A DNA stretch of 64,000 nt, from assembly GCA_021781575.1 (NCBI GenBank), contig JAJXWP010000023.1, forward strand, positions 1-64,000, given 5' to 3'. The notes below the pieces were generated by a model. The model saw nothing but the letters and a program-made list of their open reading frames with translations. It searched no databases and had not been told where the DNA came from. This stretch comes from Pseudomonadota bacterium (GTDB taxonomy: Bacteria > Pseudomonadota > Alphaproteobacteria > Rhodospirillales > Magnetospirillaceae). Shown in pieces: positions 1-9,317 of this stretch; position 1 is the first letter of the stretch; each line of letters begins with the position of its first letter. The position numbers and the translations under genes were made by a program.

Positions 1-161
1 GGGCGCATCCGCGCCCTTGGCTGCGCCCGCAATGGGCGCTGGAACAAGGAAATCCGCCAACCAGCCGCCGTTGAGGCGGCGGCCAAGGGCGCGGATGCGC
101 CCGCCCGGCGAGGGGCTTTGATAGACCTGGTGCAGTGAATCTTTTGAATAAATCACTGCAC
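1..161. repeat. Dispersed palindromic intergenic repeat, copy 1
   Basis: Bases 1-20 are an exact inverted copy of 83-102, enclosing a smaller palindrome (GCCGCC-N5-GGCGGC, 65-81). A second hairpin follows, with arms GTGCAGTGA (130-138) and TCACTGCAC (153-161). Block 23-89 recurs inverted at 23483-23549 with about 3 differences in 67 bases, and block 87-161 recurs in direct orientation at 23627-23703. The window begins inside or at the edge of the element. It resembles a REP/MITE-type non-coding repeat. No transposase is seen. Confidence 0.8.
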
Positions 162-600
162 TAGGCCCCGTTCAAAAGGCATTTTGACCCAAGCAGAGAA
201 GCCGCATTGTTGTCGTTCCTCTGTATGATGTATTCTTTTGATACGAGAGTAGCGTGCCCCCGCATATATTGTGAATACTACAGCAGAAACAAATCTATGC
301 TGCAATATGAAAGCGGCAATAAATTGAGCTATCTTGTATTTTTGATTCTATACGACTAGACGTAGTACGTCTGTAATGAAGAAATGCATTATGGGTATTT
401 TGCCAAGTCGCGGCCATCGGCAGGGCTCCAAAGCGGTCCGATGCCAGGGCGTCGAAACACTGCAGTGCAGTGGCGAAAATCAGTTGGCGAGCCGCCTGAG
501 TGAGGCGCTTGAGAAGCAACTGTACGCGGCGCTGTGGTCGGCGGCTATGCGGCTTTAGAACAATGCCAAATGTTGAGCCGGCTGCCGGAGGAGCCCGTGG
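162..600. other. Intergenic stretch without recognisable gene
   Basis: About 440 bases between repeat copy 1 and the stop of the NUDIX gene. Bases 200-400 are clearly richer in A+T than the surroundings. Short open frames (376-558 plus, 295-519 minus) have no recognisable product and no convincing ribosome-binding site. It may hold a gene remnant or promoter sequence, but I cannot support either. Confidence 0.4.
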
Positions 601-1056
601 TTATTGCGGGTCCGGTTCTTGCAAGGTCAGTTGCAGCAGAAGGTTGATCAGTCCGGCTTCGGCGACGCTCATCGCCGCCTGGCCCGGGGTCATCCATTGC
701 CGTTTGCGCTGGTCCTTTTCCGGCCAGTCGTTCAATTCTTCGTGGACGGCCAGAAGGAACACGTCGACCCGGCAACGTCGGCGACGCTCTTCGCTCATCC
801 GCTTGGAGTATTGGAAGCTGGCGATCGGCTTGCGGGCCACCTCACCGACCACCCCGGCTTCCTCGAACGCTTCCTCGGCGGCCGTATCGCACCCCTTGAG
901 ACCTCTCTTGGGCCAACCCTTGGGGATGACCCAGCGTTTGGTCTCGCGCGAAGTCACCAGCAGGAACAGCAACTCACCGTCACGGACCTTGTAGGGCAGG
1001 GCGGCGAACTGCTTGAACGTTCTTTTTCGCTTCTTCTTGTCCCCGCCAAGTTTCAT
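601..1056 (-). CDS. NUDIX hydrolase, DIPP-like
   Basis: 151-residue single-domain NUDIX protein, expected to hydrolyse a nucleoside-diphosphate-linked substrate (diadenosine polyphosphates or inositol pyrophosphates in related families). The core segment WVIPKGWPKRG leads into a NUDIX helix ending EEAFEEAGV. The usual Arg of REUXEEXGU is Glu and the Glu 8 residues before it is Leu, as in many DIPP-like members. The catalytic EE pair is kept. A very basic N-terminus (KKKRKR) precedes the domain. The ATG at 1056 has only a weak GGGTG upstream. It is transcribed divergently from the phosphate-uptake pair. The substrate cannot be read from the sequence. Confidence 0.85.
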   Translation of the reverse strand: MKLGGDKKKRKRTFKQFAALPYKVRDGELLFLLVTSRETKRWVIPKGWPKRGLKGCDTAAEEAFEEAGVVGEVARKPIASFQYSKRMSEERRRRCRVDVFLLAVHEELNDWPEKDQRKRQWMTPGQAAMSVAEAGLINLLLQLTLQEPDPQ

Positions 1057-1175
1057 CAGAACACCCTATGCGATCGGCCCGTTATGCGGCAGACTGCACG
1101 CGCCTGCAACAGAGTTGTCATAAATGGAAATCTTCTACCAGGTTTCCGACCGTGTTCGGTTTTTGGGGGGCGATT

Positions 1176-1817
1176 ATGCCGATGCGCTGGTTCCGTAAAC
1201 TGATGCCGCGAGAGGAGAAATTCATCGATCGGTTTGTTGCCCACAGCGCCTGCATGGTCGCCGCTGCGGAAAAGCTGGCGGCCCTGATGGCCGATGCCAG
1301 CGATCAGACGAAATGCCTGGATGAGTTGTCGGGAATCGAGAAGGATGCCGATGCGATCACCCGGCAGACGATTATTGCGCTTCACCGTGCCTTCCTCACG
1401 CCGTTCGACCGGTCGGACATCCACAGCCTCATCGTCGCCCTCGATGACACCGTCGACCTGATCGAAGAGGTCGCCCAGCATGCCGCGTTGTACCGGGTGA
1501 CGGATTTCAGCCCGCGAATGCGCGAATTCGGGCAGATGATACTGTCGATGTCCCGCTTGCTGGCGGAAGTCATGCCCCTGCTTACCAATATTTCGGCAAA
1601 CGCCGAGCGGATCAACAGGCTGTGCGAGAGGATATCCAAGGTAGAGACGGACGCCGACCGCGTGCTCCGCGAGGCCTTGATCGATCTCATCGCCGAGCGG
1701 CCGGAAACCATTGTCTTCCTTGGGCGGAAAGAGGTGTACGAACTGCTCGAAGCCGTCACCGACCGCTGCGACGACGTGGCGGACGTGATTGAGGGCATCC
1801 TTCTGGACCACGTCTGA
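1176..1817 (+). CDS. DUF47/PhoU-like phosphate transport regulator
   Basis: 213-residue all-helical protein of the DUF47 (TIGR00153, PhoU-like) family, which accompanies low-affinity phosphate permeases and is thought to modulate them. Acidic metal-binding-type segments such as DDTVDLIEEV and DRCDDVADVIEG are visible. The ATG at 1176 (MPMRWFRKL) is preceded by a G-run ribosome-binding site (1165-1170). The frame is open further upstream but that part has no family similarity. Its stop lies 8 bases before the Pit permease start, so the two form an operon. Function comes from family and context. Confidence 0.9.
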   Translation: MPMRWFRKLMPREEKFIDRFVAHSACMVAAAEKLAALMADASDQTKCLDELSGIEKDADAITRQTIIALHRAFLTPFDRSDIHSLIVALDDTVDLIEEVAQHAALYRVTDFSPRMREFGQMILSMSRLLAEVMPLLTNISANAERINRLCERISKVETDADRVLREALIDLIAERPETIVFLGRKEVYELLEAVTDRCDDVADVIEGILLDHV

Positions 1818-1825
1818 GCACCGCG

Positions 1826-2833
1826 ATGAACGGCATTCAACTCGGCCTTCCCGCCTTGGCGGCGATCATCGGCGCGGCCCTGGTTTTCGACTTCATCAAC
1901 GGCCTGCACGATGCGGCGAACAGTATTGCGACGGTGGTCTCGACGCGCGTGCTGCCGCCGAAGGTAGCCGTGGTCTGGGCGGCGGCGTTCAATTTCATCG
2001 CCTTCCTGTTCTTTGGTGCGCATGTGGCGACGACGATCGGCACCGGAATCATTCAGCCGTCGGCGATGGACCCCCTGGTCGTCGTCACCGCGCTGTTCGG
2101 CGCCGTCGTTTGGAACCTGTTCACCTGGTGGCTGGGATTTCCATCCTCCAGTTCCCATGCCCTGATCGGCGGAATCGCCGGAGCGGGAGTGGCCAAGGCC
2201 GGCCTTGCCGTCATCGTCGCCGACGGGTTCATCAAGACCAGCGTGGCCATCGTGGTTTCGCCCCTGGTGGGGTTCGGTCTGGCCCTGGTGGTCATCCTGG
2301 CCAGTTCCTGGCTGCTCCGGCGCTCCGCACCTTATGCGGTGGACCGAAGCTTCCGTCGCCTGCAACTGATCTCGGCGGCGCTCTATTCGCTCGGCCACGG
2401 CGGCAATGACGCGCAGAAGACCATGGGTATCATCGCCGTGCTGCTGTTCTCCCAAGGATTGCTCGGCTCGCATTTCTACGTGCCGATGTGGGTGGTGCTG
2501 GCATCCCAGCTCGCCATGGGGCTCGGTACGCTGTTCGGCGGGTGGAGAATCGTCCGCACCATGGGGTCGCGGATTACCGACCTCAAGCCATACCAGGGGT
2601 TCTGTGCCGAGGCGGCCGGCGCGGCGACGCTGTTCGGCGCCACCTGGCTGGGCATACCGGTCTCCACCACGCATACCATCACCGGGGCGATCGTCGGAGT
2701 CGGATCGGCACGCCGCGCCTCGGCCGTCCGTTGGGGGTTGGCGGGGAACATCGTCTGGGCCTGGATTTTCACCATTCCGGCTTGCGCGGCCGTCTCATTC
2801 GGCGCCTTCCGGGTCCTCGCACGGCTGTTTTAG
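1826..2833 (+). CDS. pit: Inorganic phosphate transporter, PiT family
   Basis: 335-residue integral membrane permease that imports phosphate (or metal phosphate) with H+ or Na+. Both PiT repeats carry the signature: FINGLHDAANS near residue 25 and HGGNDAQKTMG near residue 191. About ten hydrophobic segments are visible. It lies 8 bases downstream of the DUF47 gene, the usual partner, so expression is probably shared. Length is typical of the short bacterial PiT proteins without a large central loop. No Pho box was recognised upstream of the pair. Confidence 0.93.
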   Translation: MNGIQLGLPALAAIIGAALVFDFINGLHDAANSIATVVSTRVLPPKVAVVWAAAFNFIAFLFFGAHVATTIGTGIIQPSAMDPLVVVTALFGAVVWNLFTWWLGFPSSSSHALIGGIAGAGVAKAGLAVIVADGFIKTSVAIVVSPLVGFGLALVVILASSWLLRRSAPYAVDRSFRRLQLISAALYSLGHGGNDAQKTMGIIAVLLFSQGLLGSHFYVPMWVVLASQLAMGLGTLFGGWRIVRTMGSRITDLKPYQGFCAEAAGAATLFGATWLGIPVSTTHTITGAIVGVGSARRASAVRWGLAGNIVWAWIFTIPACAAVSFGAFRVLARLF

Positions 2834-2853
2834 CGCATCGCGGGCGGGAAGCT

Positions 2854-4059
2854 GTGTCTCCGCGGCAGCTCATCGCTCTGTTCTGCGCCGCCGAAATTTC
2901 GGGGATGGCCGGCTATGCCGGATTCTTCGCCCAGGTTCCGGCGCTTTCGTCCGAATGGCATCTGTCCGCTTTGCAGGCCGGGGTGATCAGCGGCGCATTC
3001 TATGGCGGCTACATGGTGGCCGTGCCGACCCTGGTCACTCTCACCGATTATGGCGATCCCCGCCGCATCTACGTCCTGTCCATGCTGGCAAGCGCCGCGG
3101 GCGCCTTCGGGTTCTCCATGCTCGCCGACGGCGTCGTGCCAGCCGTCCTGTTCCATGCCGTCTCCGGCATCGGCCTTGCCGGAACCTATATGCCGGGTCT
3201 GCGCTTGCTGACCGATCGCCTGGACGGAGTCTCCCGCTCGCGCGCAGTGGCGATCTACACGGGAACCTATGCGGTCGGCACCGCCGGGTCTTTCCTTCTG
3301 ATCGGTTGGATTTCGCATTTCCTCGGTTGGCGGTGGGCCTTCGCACTGGCCGCACTCGGCCCTGTGTCGGCGGCACTCGGCGTCGCCGGTCTCTGTCCGC
3401 CGGCGCCGGGCGCTGCCAAACCGGGCCTGACGCCGGCCGTCTTCGATTTCCGGCCGGTACTGACCAACTCGGCGGTCATGGCCCGCGCCGTCGCCTATGC
3501 CGCGCATAATTTTGAGCTGTTCGGCCTGTGGTCGTGGGCCGTGGCCTTTTTGAGTTTCGCCTACCGGCAGTATCCCGCCGATGTGAACCGGCCCGGCGAA
3601 GCGGTGGTGGCGGCAGTGCTGACTCTGATGTTGCTGCCGGCCAGCGTCGTCGGCAACGAGATCGCCGCGCGGATCGGCCCGCGCCGATGGATTGTCCGCG
3701 TGATGGCGGTTTCCGCGGCATTCGCCTCGGTCATCGGCTTTCTTCCCGGGCTGGTTCCGGCTGGCCTGCTGATCGTACTGTGCGTGGCGTACGGAATCAC
3801 CGCCGCCGCCGAATCGGGCGCCCTGACCGCATCGTTGGTGGCTGTCGCCCAGCCCGGCTATCGCGGCATGACTTTGGCCGTCTATTCAATGGTGGGCTTT
3901 GCCGGTTCCTGTGCCGGGCCGATAGTCTTCGGCCTGGTCCTGCAGCTGGCGGGAGCGGCGCGGACCGCCGGATGGGGGGCGGCGTTCCTGGCCATGGGCG
4001 CGGGCGCTCTGGCCGGGCCGCTGGCGCTCCTTGGCCGGCAGGCAGGCGATTCCCGGTAA
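2854..4059 (+). CDS. MFS transporter
   Basis: 401-residue major facilitator protein with about 12 hydrophobic segments and the conserved GWRWAFALAALGP segment after TM5. Start chosen at GTG 2854 (MSPRQLIALFCAAEISGMAG), with GGGAAG a few bases upstream. The open frame extends back through the pit gene in another frame, but that upstream part is a shadow. It begins 20 bases after pit ends, so it may be co-transcribed. The segment FGLWSWAVAFLSFAY lies in the second half. The substrate is unknown. A drug or metabolite exporter is plausible from the fold alone. Confidence 0.85.
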   Translation: MSPRQLIALFCAAEISGMAGYAGFFAQVPALSSEWHLSALQAGVISGAFYGGYMVAVPTLVTLTDYGDPRRIYVLSMLASAAGAFGFSMLADGVVPAVLFHAVSGIGLAGTYMPGLRLLTDRLDGVSRSRAVAIYTGTYAVGTAGSFLLIGWISHFLGWRWAFALAALGPVSAALGVAGLCPPAPGAAKPGLTPAVFDFRPVLTNSAVMARAVAYAAHNFELFGLWSWAVAFLSFAYRQYPADVNRPGEAVVAAVLTLMLLPASVVGNEIAARIGPRRWIVRVMAVSAAFASVIGFLPGLVPAGLLIVLCVAYGITAAAESGALTASLVAVAQPGYRGMTLAVYSMVGFAGSCAGPIVFGLVLQLAGAARTAGWGAAFLAMGAGALAGPLALLGRQAGDSR

Positions 4060-4077
4060 TCACATCACCCAATTCTA

Positions 4078-6450
4078 TCAACTGGCGGCGCGGCGCTGCC
4101 GCAGGAAGGTGGCAAATGCCGCATCCTGGGTTTGGATATGCTGCTTCAGCCAATCCGCCACATAGTCGAAGAAGGCGGGCACGGCGCCGTCCCGGTCGGC
4201 GCCAAGCGCGCCGGCCAGGTCGTCGAAGCGGGGCAGGAAAGCCTGGTGCACCCGGCGATGGGCGTCGAGGTCCGGATAGGCCGCCTTGGCCATTTCGCCT
4301 TCCTCTTCGTCGAAATGCCGGCGGACGGATTGGCCCAGCCGGGTCGCCATTTCCGTGGCTGCGGCCAGTCCTTGACCATGCATCATGTCGGCGTAGAAGC
4401 GATTCAGGGCGTCGATGATGTCACGGTGATGCCGGTCGACGACGGCGATGTCGGTCACGAGGCTGTCGGACCATTCCAACAGCCGCATTGCCGTTTTCTC
4501 GGCCCGCACCTGATGGAGGAAACGGGCGACCTCCTGGCTCAGATATTCGGCCTGCCGGGACAGATCGAGCGACGATTCCCTAATCTGGTTCGCCGCCTGC
4601 CCGCTGTCCTGGGCCGCCTGCTCGACCGAAACGATGTTCGACGAGACCTCCTGCGTGCCCACTGCCGCCTGTTCCACATTGCGGGCGATCTCTCCGGTCG
4701 CGGCCGTCTGCTGGTGCACCGCGGCGGCCACCGATCCGCTGATCTCGTTCATCTCGTCGATAACGCGGGAGATCATGCCGATGGCGGCAACGGCCTCGTC
4801 GGTCCGTCCCTGCACCTCGTCGATCTGCGAGGAAATTTCACCGGTGGCCTTGGCGGTCTGGTTGGCCAGCGCCTTGACCTCGTTGGCCACTACCGCGAAG
4901 CCCTTGCCCGCGTCTCCAGCGCGCGCCGCTTCGATGGTGGCGTTCAACGCCAGGAGGTTGGTCTGGCTGGCGATGTCGTTGATCAGGCCGACGACCGCGC
5001 CGATGTTGACGACGCTGTCCTTCAAGGTTTGAACCAGCCGGGTGGTGCGTTTCGCTTCGTCCGCTGCCCGCTCGGCCACTGTTTGTGACCGGCTCATCTG
5101 GCCGGCGATTTCGCCGATCGAGGTGCTCAGTTCTTCGGTTGCCGATGCCACCGTCTGGACATTGGCCGAGGCCTGCTGTGCCGAGGCGGCGACGGTGGTC
5201 GCCTGGGCGCTGGTCTCGGTCGCCGCAGTCGCCATCTGGCCGGCCGCCGCCTGCAATTCGGTGGCGGCCGAGGTGACGGTCTGCACCACCTTGCCGACGC
5301 TTCCTTCGAAGGCATCGGCCATCTTGTGCATGGCGGCGCGGCGTTCCTCCTCGGCGCGGCGCTTCTGCTCCGCCTGCTCGGCTTCCAGACGCCTGACCCG
5401 CAGAAGACTGTCCTTGAAGACCTGGACGGCCACCGCCATGCGGCCGATTTCGTCGTGGCGGTCGCGGGCGGGAATGTCGGCATCCAGGTCGCCGTCGGCC
5501 AGCCGCGCCATAGCGCCACTCATGGCGTCGACCGGGGTGACGATGGACCGGGCGATCGCCCAGCCGAGGATTGCGGTCACCAGGATGACGGTGCCGAAAC
5601 CGCCATAGACGATGGTGCCCATCGTCGCGGCCACCGACCGGACCTTGGCGTTGGCCTGGCGAAAATCCTCTTCGTTGTTCGCCGTCAGCTTGGCGAGCGG
5701 CGGCTCGATCTTGGCGAAGTCGTCGCTGAGCTTGGCCGTTTCGCTGATCAATTCGAGATGACGGGCGCTGATCGCCTCGAAGTCGCGCCGATAGTCGCCC
5801 ATCAGGCCGGCAATTTCCGCCTTGGCCGCCGGATCGATCGTGCTGGCTTGCAGATCCTTGGTGAAATCATCGGCTTGCCGGTCGAACTGCTCGACGTAAG
5901 TGGGGCGTAAGCGCAGCAGGAAGTCCTTTTCATGGCGCCGCAGCATCAGCATGTCGACGGCCAGTTGCAGCTGGTGCAGTTCCGTCGTGCGTTTCTCGAC
6001 CTCGTGGACGGAGCGGCGCAGGGACCCCTGCAGCCCTGACTCCTCGTTCAGCCCGACCTTGCGCCACAGGGCGACGACCGAATCGAATTGCTTGCGGTAG
6101 CGCTGCAGGCCGGCGGAGACCTGATCCACCAGTCCCTGGTCCTCGGGGTCGGCGGCGGCACGCAGCGCCGTCAGGCTGCGGCTCACCTCGGCGGCCCCCG
6201 CGGCGCTCTCCTGCGCATAGGTCTCGTCCATGCGGAGCAGGAAATCCTTTTCGTGCCGGCGCTCGTTGAGAATGCCGTAGTTGATCGCCTGAGCGAGGTT
6301 GAGCCGCTTGGTCGCCGCCACCGCCGCTTCGTTCGCAGTGGAGATGTGGCGGCCGCCGATCGTGTAGACCGCACCGACAACAACAAGGCCGGCGATGGTG
6401 ATCGCAACTATGGCCAGTAATTTCTGGCCGATTCCGAGATGAATAGACAT
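4078..6450 (-). CDS. Methyl-accepting chemotaxis protein with HBM sensor and C-terminal hemerythrin domain
   Basis: 790-residue chemoreceptor. Order: N-terminal TM helix (about 8-30); a helical bimodular (HBM-like) periplasmic sensor with [10 protein letters not shown] in each half (near residues 70 and 175); second TM near 283; HAMP (about 300-355); long signalling domain with the conserved hairpin tip [20 protein letters not shown] near 495; then a bacteriohemerythrin domain from about 650 with [16 protein letters not shown] and HRRVHQAF iron-ligand motifs. Start: ATG 6450 is 9 bases after AGGAAG. The GTG two codons upstream is too close to it. It faces convergently into the MFS gene. The hemerythrin suggests O2 or redox input on the cytoplasmic side, an inference. 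Confidence 0.9.
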   Translation of the reverse strand: MSIHLGIGQKLLAIVAITIAGLVVVGAVYTIGGRHISTANEAAVAATKRLNLAQAINYGILNERRHEKDFLLRMDETYAQESAAGAAEVSRSLTALRAAADPEDQGLVDQVSAGLQRYRKQFDSVVALWRKVGLNEESGLQGSLRRSVHEVEKRTTELHQLQLAVDMLMLRRHEKDFLLRLRPTYVEQFDRQADDFTKDLQASTIDPAAKAEIAGLMGDYRRDFEAISARHLELISETAKLSDDFAKIEPPLAKLTANNEEDFRQANAKVRSVAATMGTIVYGGFGTVILVTAILGWAIARSIVTPVDAMSGAMARLADGDLDADIPARDRHDEIGRMAVAVQVFKDSLLRVRRLEAEQAEQKRRAEEERRAAMHKMADAFEGSVGKVVQTVTSAATELQAAAGQMATAATETSAQATTVAASAQQASANVQTVASATEELSTSIGEIAGQMSRSQTVAERAADEAKRTTRLVQTLKDSVVNIGAVVGLINDIASQTNLLALNATIEAARAGDAGKGFAVVANEVKALANQTAKATGEISSQIDEVQGRTDEAVAAIGMISRVIDEMNEISGSVAAAVHQQTAATGEIARNVEQAAVGTQEVSSNIVSVEQAAQDSGQAANQIRESSLDLSRQAEYLSQEVARFLHQVRAEKTAMRLLEWSDSLVTDIAVVDRHHRDIIDALNRFYADMMHGQGLAAATEMATRLGQSVRRHFDEEEGEMAKAAYPDLDAHRRVHQAFLPRFDDLAGALGADRDGAVPAFFDYVADWLKQHIQTQDAAFATFLRQRRAAS

Positions 6451-6660
6451 GATCACCTACTTCCTGGGCAGGACGGCGATGCCACGATAGCGAAAAAGGC
6501 AATTAAATTAAAGGTTAATAAATTGGGAGGCGAATATGCTGTTGGCAATACTATCTAAGGTCATGGCGGTAATGCCGGCAGAGCGAATTTGGTGCTGGCC
6601 CGGCCTCGGTCATTTGCGATAGAACAATTGGCGAACGAAGGCGGGAGGACCAAGGGCAGG

Positions 6661-8718
6661 ATGGCGGACAGCATCGTCGACGACCTCAATCCGCGCCAGC
6701 GCCAGGCGGTGGACTTCGGCACCGGGGCGGGCCCCGGCACCGCGCCGCCGGGGCCGTTGCTGGTGGTCGCCGGAGCCGGATCGGGAAAGACCAAGACCCT
6801 GTCCTGCCGGGTGGCCCGCCTGATCCTCGACGGAGCCGACCCGCAGCGCATCCTGCTGCTCACCTTCAGCAGGCGCGCCGCGGCCGAGATGATCCGCCGG
6901 GCGGAGGCGATGGTGGCGGCGGCGCTGCCCGAGCGGGTGGGCGGCGGCACGGTCGACTGGGCGGGAACCTTTCATGCGGTCGGCGCCCGTCTGCTGAGGA
7001 TGTGGGCGGGGGTCGTCGGGCTGGAGCCGGGATTCTCCATTCTCGATCGCGGTGATGCCGAAGACCTGCTCGACCTGATGCGCGGCGAGTTGGGGCTGGC
7101 CAGGGGCAAGGCGCGATTCCCCAAGAAGGGCACCTGCGTTGCCATCTATTCCAACGCCGTCAATGCGCAAAGACCGCTCGGCGAGGTGCTGGCGACATCG
7201 TTTCCGTGGTGCGCCGAGTGGGAGACGGAGCTGAAAGCGCTGTTCCACGCCTTCGTCACCGCCAAGCAGCGTCAGGCGGTGCTGGATTACGACGATCTGC
7301 TGCTGTGGTGGGCGCGAATGATGGACGAGCCGGCCGTCGCTGCCGAAGTGGGCCGGCAGTTCGATCATGTCCTGGTTGACGAGTACCAGGACACCAACGC
7401 GCTTCAGGCGTCGATCCTGCAACGCATGAAGCCGGACGGGACAGGCGTGACCGCGGTCGGCGACGATGCACAGTCCATCTACTCGTTCCGCGCCGCGACG
7501 GTACGGAACATTCTGGATTTCCCGTCGATGTTCGGCCGCCCGGCCCATATCGTCACCCTCGAGCAGAACTACCGCTCCACCCAGGCCATCCTCGATGCCT
7601 GCAACGCCGTCATCGGCCACGCCAAGGAACGGCACGGCAAGGAGTTGTTCAGCCGGCGACCCGCCGGCGGAAAGCCGCGGCTGGCCACCGTCGGCGACGA
7701 GGCGGCTCAGGTCGGCTACGTCGTCGGCCAAGTGCTCGGCAATCTCGAAGACGGTGTCGCCCTGCGCCAGCAGGCGGTGCTGTTCCGTACCTCTCACCAT
7801 TCGGCTCAGCTGGAACTGGAGTTGACGCGGCGTCGCATTCCCTACCGCAAATTCGGCGGTCTGAAATTCCTCGAGGCGGCGCATGTGAAGGACCTGGTTT
7901 CAGTCTTGCGCCTGGCCGAAAATCCGCGCGACCAGGCGGCGGGCCTGCGCATCTTCAAGCTGGTGCCGGGAATTGGCGCGACCACCGCCCGCAAGGCGCT
8001 GGCCGCGGTCGAGGCGGCGGGCTGCCTGCAGGGACTGGCGTCGTTCTTGCCGCCGGCGGCGGCGAGAGAGACATGGTCGGAGCTGGTCGGCCTGCTGCTG
8101 GAGTTGGCCTCGACCGACGCCTGGCATGGGCAGGTGGCGCTGGTCAGGCGCTGGTACGAGCCGATCCTGGAGATGGTCTATGACGATGTGGCGGCCCGCC
8201 GCAGCGATATCGAGCAACTCGAGCGACTGTCTGTGGACCATCAGTCCCGCCGGCGGTTTCTGACCGAACTGGCGTTGGACCCTCCGGATGCCACCGGGGC
8301 CGCGGCGGGATCGCCGTTCCTTGAGGAGGACTGGCTGACGCTGAGCACCATTCATTCGGCCAAAGGGCAGGAATGGCGTTCGGTTTTCGTCCTGAATGTG
8401 GTGGACGGCTGCATTCCTTCGGATCTGGCGACGGGCAGCCGCGCCGAGGTCGAGGAGGAGCGGCGCCTGCTCTACGTGGCAATGACCCGGGCCCGCGATC
8501 AGTTGACGCTGGTCCACCCGCTGCGTTTCCACGTCCGCGGCCAGAGCAGGTTGGGCGACAGGCATGTGTTCGCCCCAAGGACCCGGTTCATCCCGCCCGG
8601 CGATATCGGGTTCTACGAACTGGTCGGCGGCGCGGCGGCGTGCGGCGGCTCGGACCCTCCGCAATCATCGGTCGGCCGGGTCGACCTCGGCACCCGAATG
8701 AGGGACATGTGGACCTGA
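6661..8718 (+). CDS. UvrD/Rep-type ATP-dependent DNA helicase
   Basis: 685-residue SF1A 3'-5' helicase. Motif I AGAGSGKTKT, motif Ia TFSRRAAAEM, motif II VLVDEYQDTN, motif III VGDDAQSIYSFRAA, motif IV EQNYRST, motif V STIHSAKGQEW and motif VI LLYVAMTRARDQL are all present, so it should be active. It is shorter than UvrD/PcrA (about 720) at the C-terminus. The ATG at 6661 (MADSIVDDLNPRQRQAV) has GGGCAGG and GGGAGG just upstream. The frame is open for 24 more codons without family similarity. Likely a repair or replication-fork helicase. Uncertain whether it is the main UvrD or an accessory paralogue. Confidence 0.92.
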   Translation: MADSIVDDLNPRQRQAVDFGTGAGPGTAPPGPLLVVAGAGSGKTKTLSCRVARLILDGADPQRILLLTFSRRAAAEMIRRAEAMVAAALPERVGGGTVDWAGTFHAVGARLLRMWAGVVGLEPGFSILDRGDAEDLLDLMRGELGLARGKARFPKKGTCVAIYSNAVNAQRPLGEVLATSFPWCAEWETELKALFHAFVTAKQRQAVLDYDDLLLWWARMMDEPAVAAEVGRQFDHVLVDEYQDTNALQASILQRMKPDGTGVTAVGDDAQSIYSFRAATVRNILDFPSMFGRPAHIVTLEQNYRSTQAILDACNAVIGHAKERHGKELFSRRPAGGKPRLATVGDEAAQVGYVVGQVLGNLEDGVALRQQAVLFRTSHHSAQLELELTRRRIPYRKFGGLKFLEAAHVKDLVSVLRLAENPRDQAAGLRIFKLVPGIGATTARKALAAVEAAGCLQGLASFLPPAAARETWSELVGLLLELASTDAWHGQVALVRRWYEPILEMVYDDVAARRSDIEQLERLSVDHQSRRRFLTELALDPPDATGAAAGSPFLEEDWLTLSTIHSAKGQEWRSVFVLNVVDGCIPSDLATGSRAEVEEERRLLYVAMTRARDQLTLVHPLRFHVRGQSRLGDRHVFAPRTRFIPPGDIGFYELVGGAAACGGSDPPQSSVGRVDLGTRMRDMWT

Positions 8719-8740
8719 AGGCCGGCCGGTTCGCCGCACG

Positions 8741-9061
8741 TCAACCTTCGCCGTCGAGCGGCTTGCGGCAGCGGAAATAGACGACCATCCCATAGCTTTC
8801 ACTGGCCGTGCCGACGTATTCGGCAACACTGCCGCGGGTCGAGCAATAGTAGTGCGCCGCCAAGGCCGCCTGGTGCGGGTCGGGGCGGAGGAAGCCGGAA
8901 AGGACGAATGGGATCGCATCCCCAGCCGCCGCGTGGCTTTGTCCGGAAGCGGCCGGCGGCGGAGCTGACGAGGCGCATCCGCCGAGAGCGATGACCAATG
9001 CCGCGCTCAAGGTCGACGCGGAAATGTACGCGGCAACGCGGCGCTCCTCACAAATCTTCAT
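8741..9061 (-). CDS. Small putative lipoprotein, unknown function
   Basis: 106 residues. An N-terminal signal segment ends in the lipobox LGGC (Cys near residue 28), followed by a Ser/Ala/Pro-rich linker. The mature domain contains two further cysteines, in YYCSTRG and YFRCRKP, which could form a disulfide in the periplasm. The ATG at 9061 has a strong GGGAGGG ribosome-binding site; the longer open frame upstream lacks one. It converges with the helicase gene 22 bases away. I do not recognise the family. Confidence 0.7.
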   Translation of the reverse strand: MKICEERRVAAYISASTLSAALVIALGGCASSAPPPAASGQSHAAAGDAIPFVLSGFLRPDPHQAALAAHYYCSTRGSVAEYVGTASESYGMVVYFRCRKPLDGEG

Positions 9062-9180
9062 CGCCGACCCTCCCTGTCCTTGGTGCCAAGCTGGAAACAG
9101 TCTAATAAAGTATCGATAAAGGTTGAGGGAGTCGCCCAGGCTACGGCAGAAAAAACTCATACCCCTTCAATTGTGTATCA

Positions 9181-9217
9181 CTATTCGGAAAATGAAATCT
9201 TCAGCCATGCCGAATAG
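9181..9217. promoter_or_regulatory. Inverted repeat upstream of the CoA-transferase
   Basis: Perfect 8-base arms CTATTCGG (9181-9188) and CCGAATAG (9210-9217), spaced 21 bases, lie in the divergent intergenic region about 100 bases before the CoA-transferase start. The centre-to-centre distance (29 bases) could suit a dimeric regulator contacting separated half-sites, or it could be chance. No regulator is assigned. Confidence 0.35.
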
Positions 9218-9317
9218 ACATGCTCCTACGCGGCAAACGCATTGCTCAAAGAGTTCCATTATTGCGCCGATATGGGCAAAAAGGAAGCAATCGTACATGC
9301 CCACGGGAGGAGCCAAG

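Noticed and set aside
376-558. 60-codon plus-strand frame near the window start
   Set aside because: No recognisable product, no convincing ribosome-binding site, and it overlaps another meaningless frame.
6589-6660. N-terminal extension of the helicase frame
   Set aside because: The 24 codons before ATG 6661 lack helicase similarity, while 6661 has its own ribosome-binding site.
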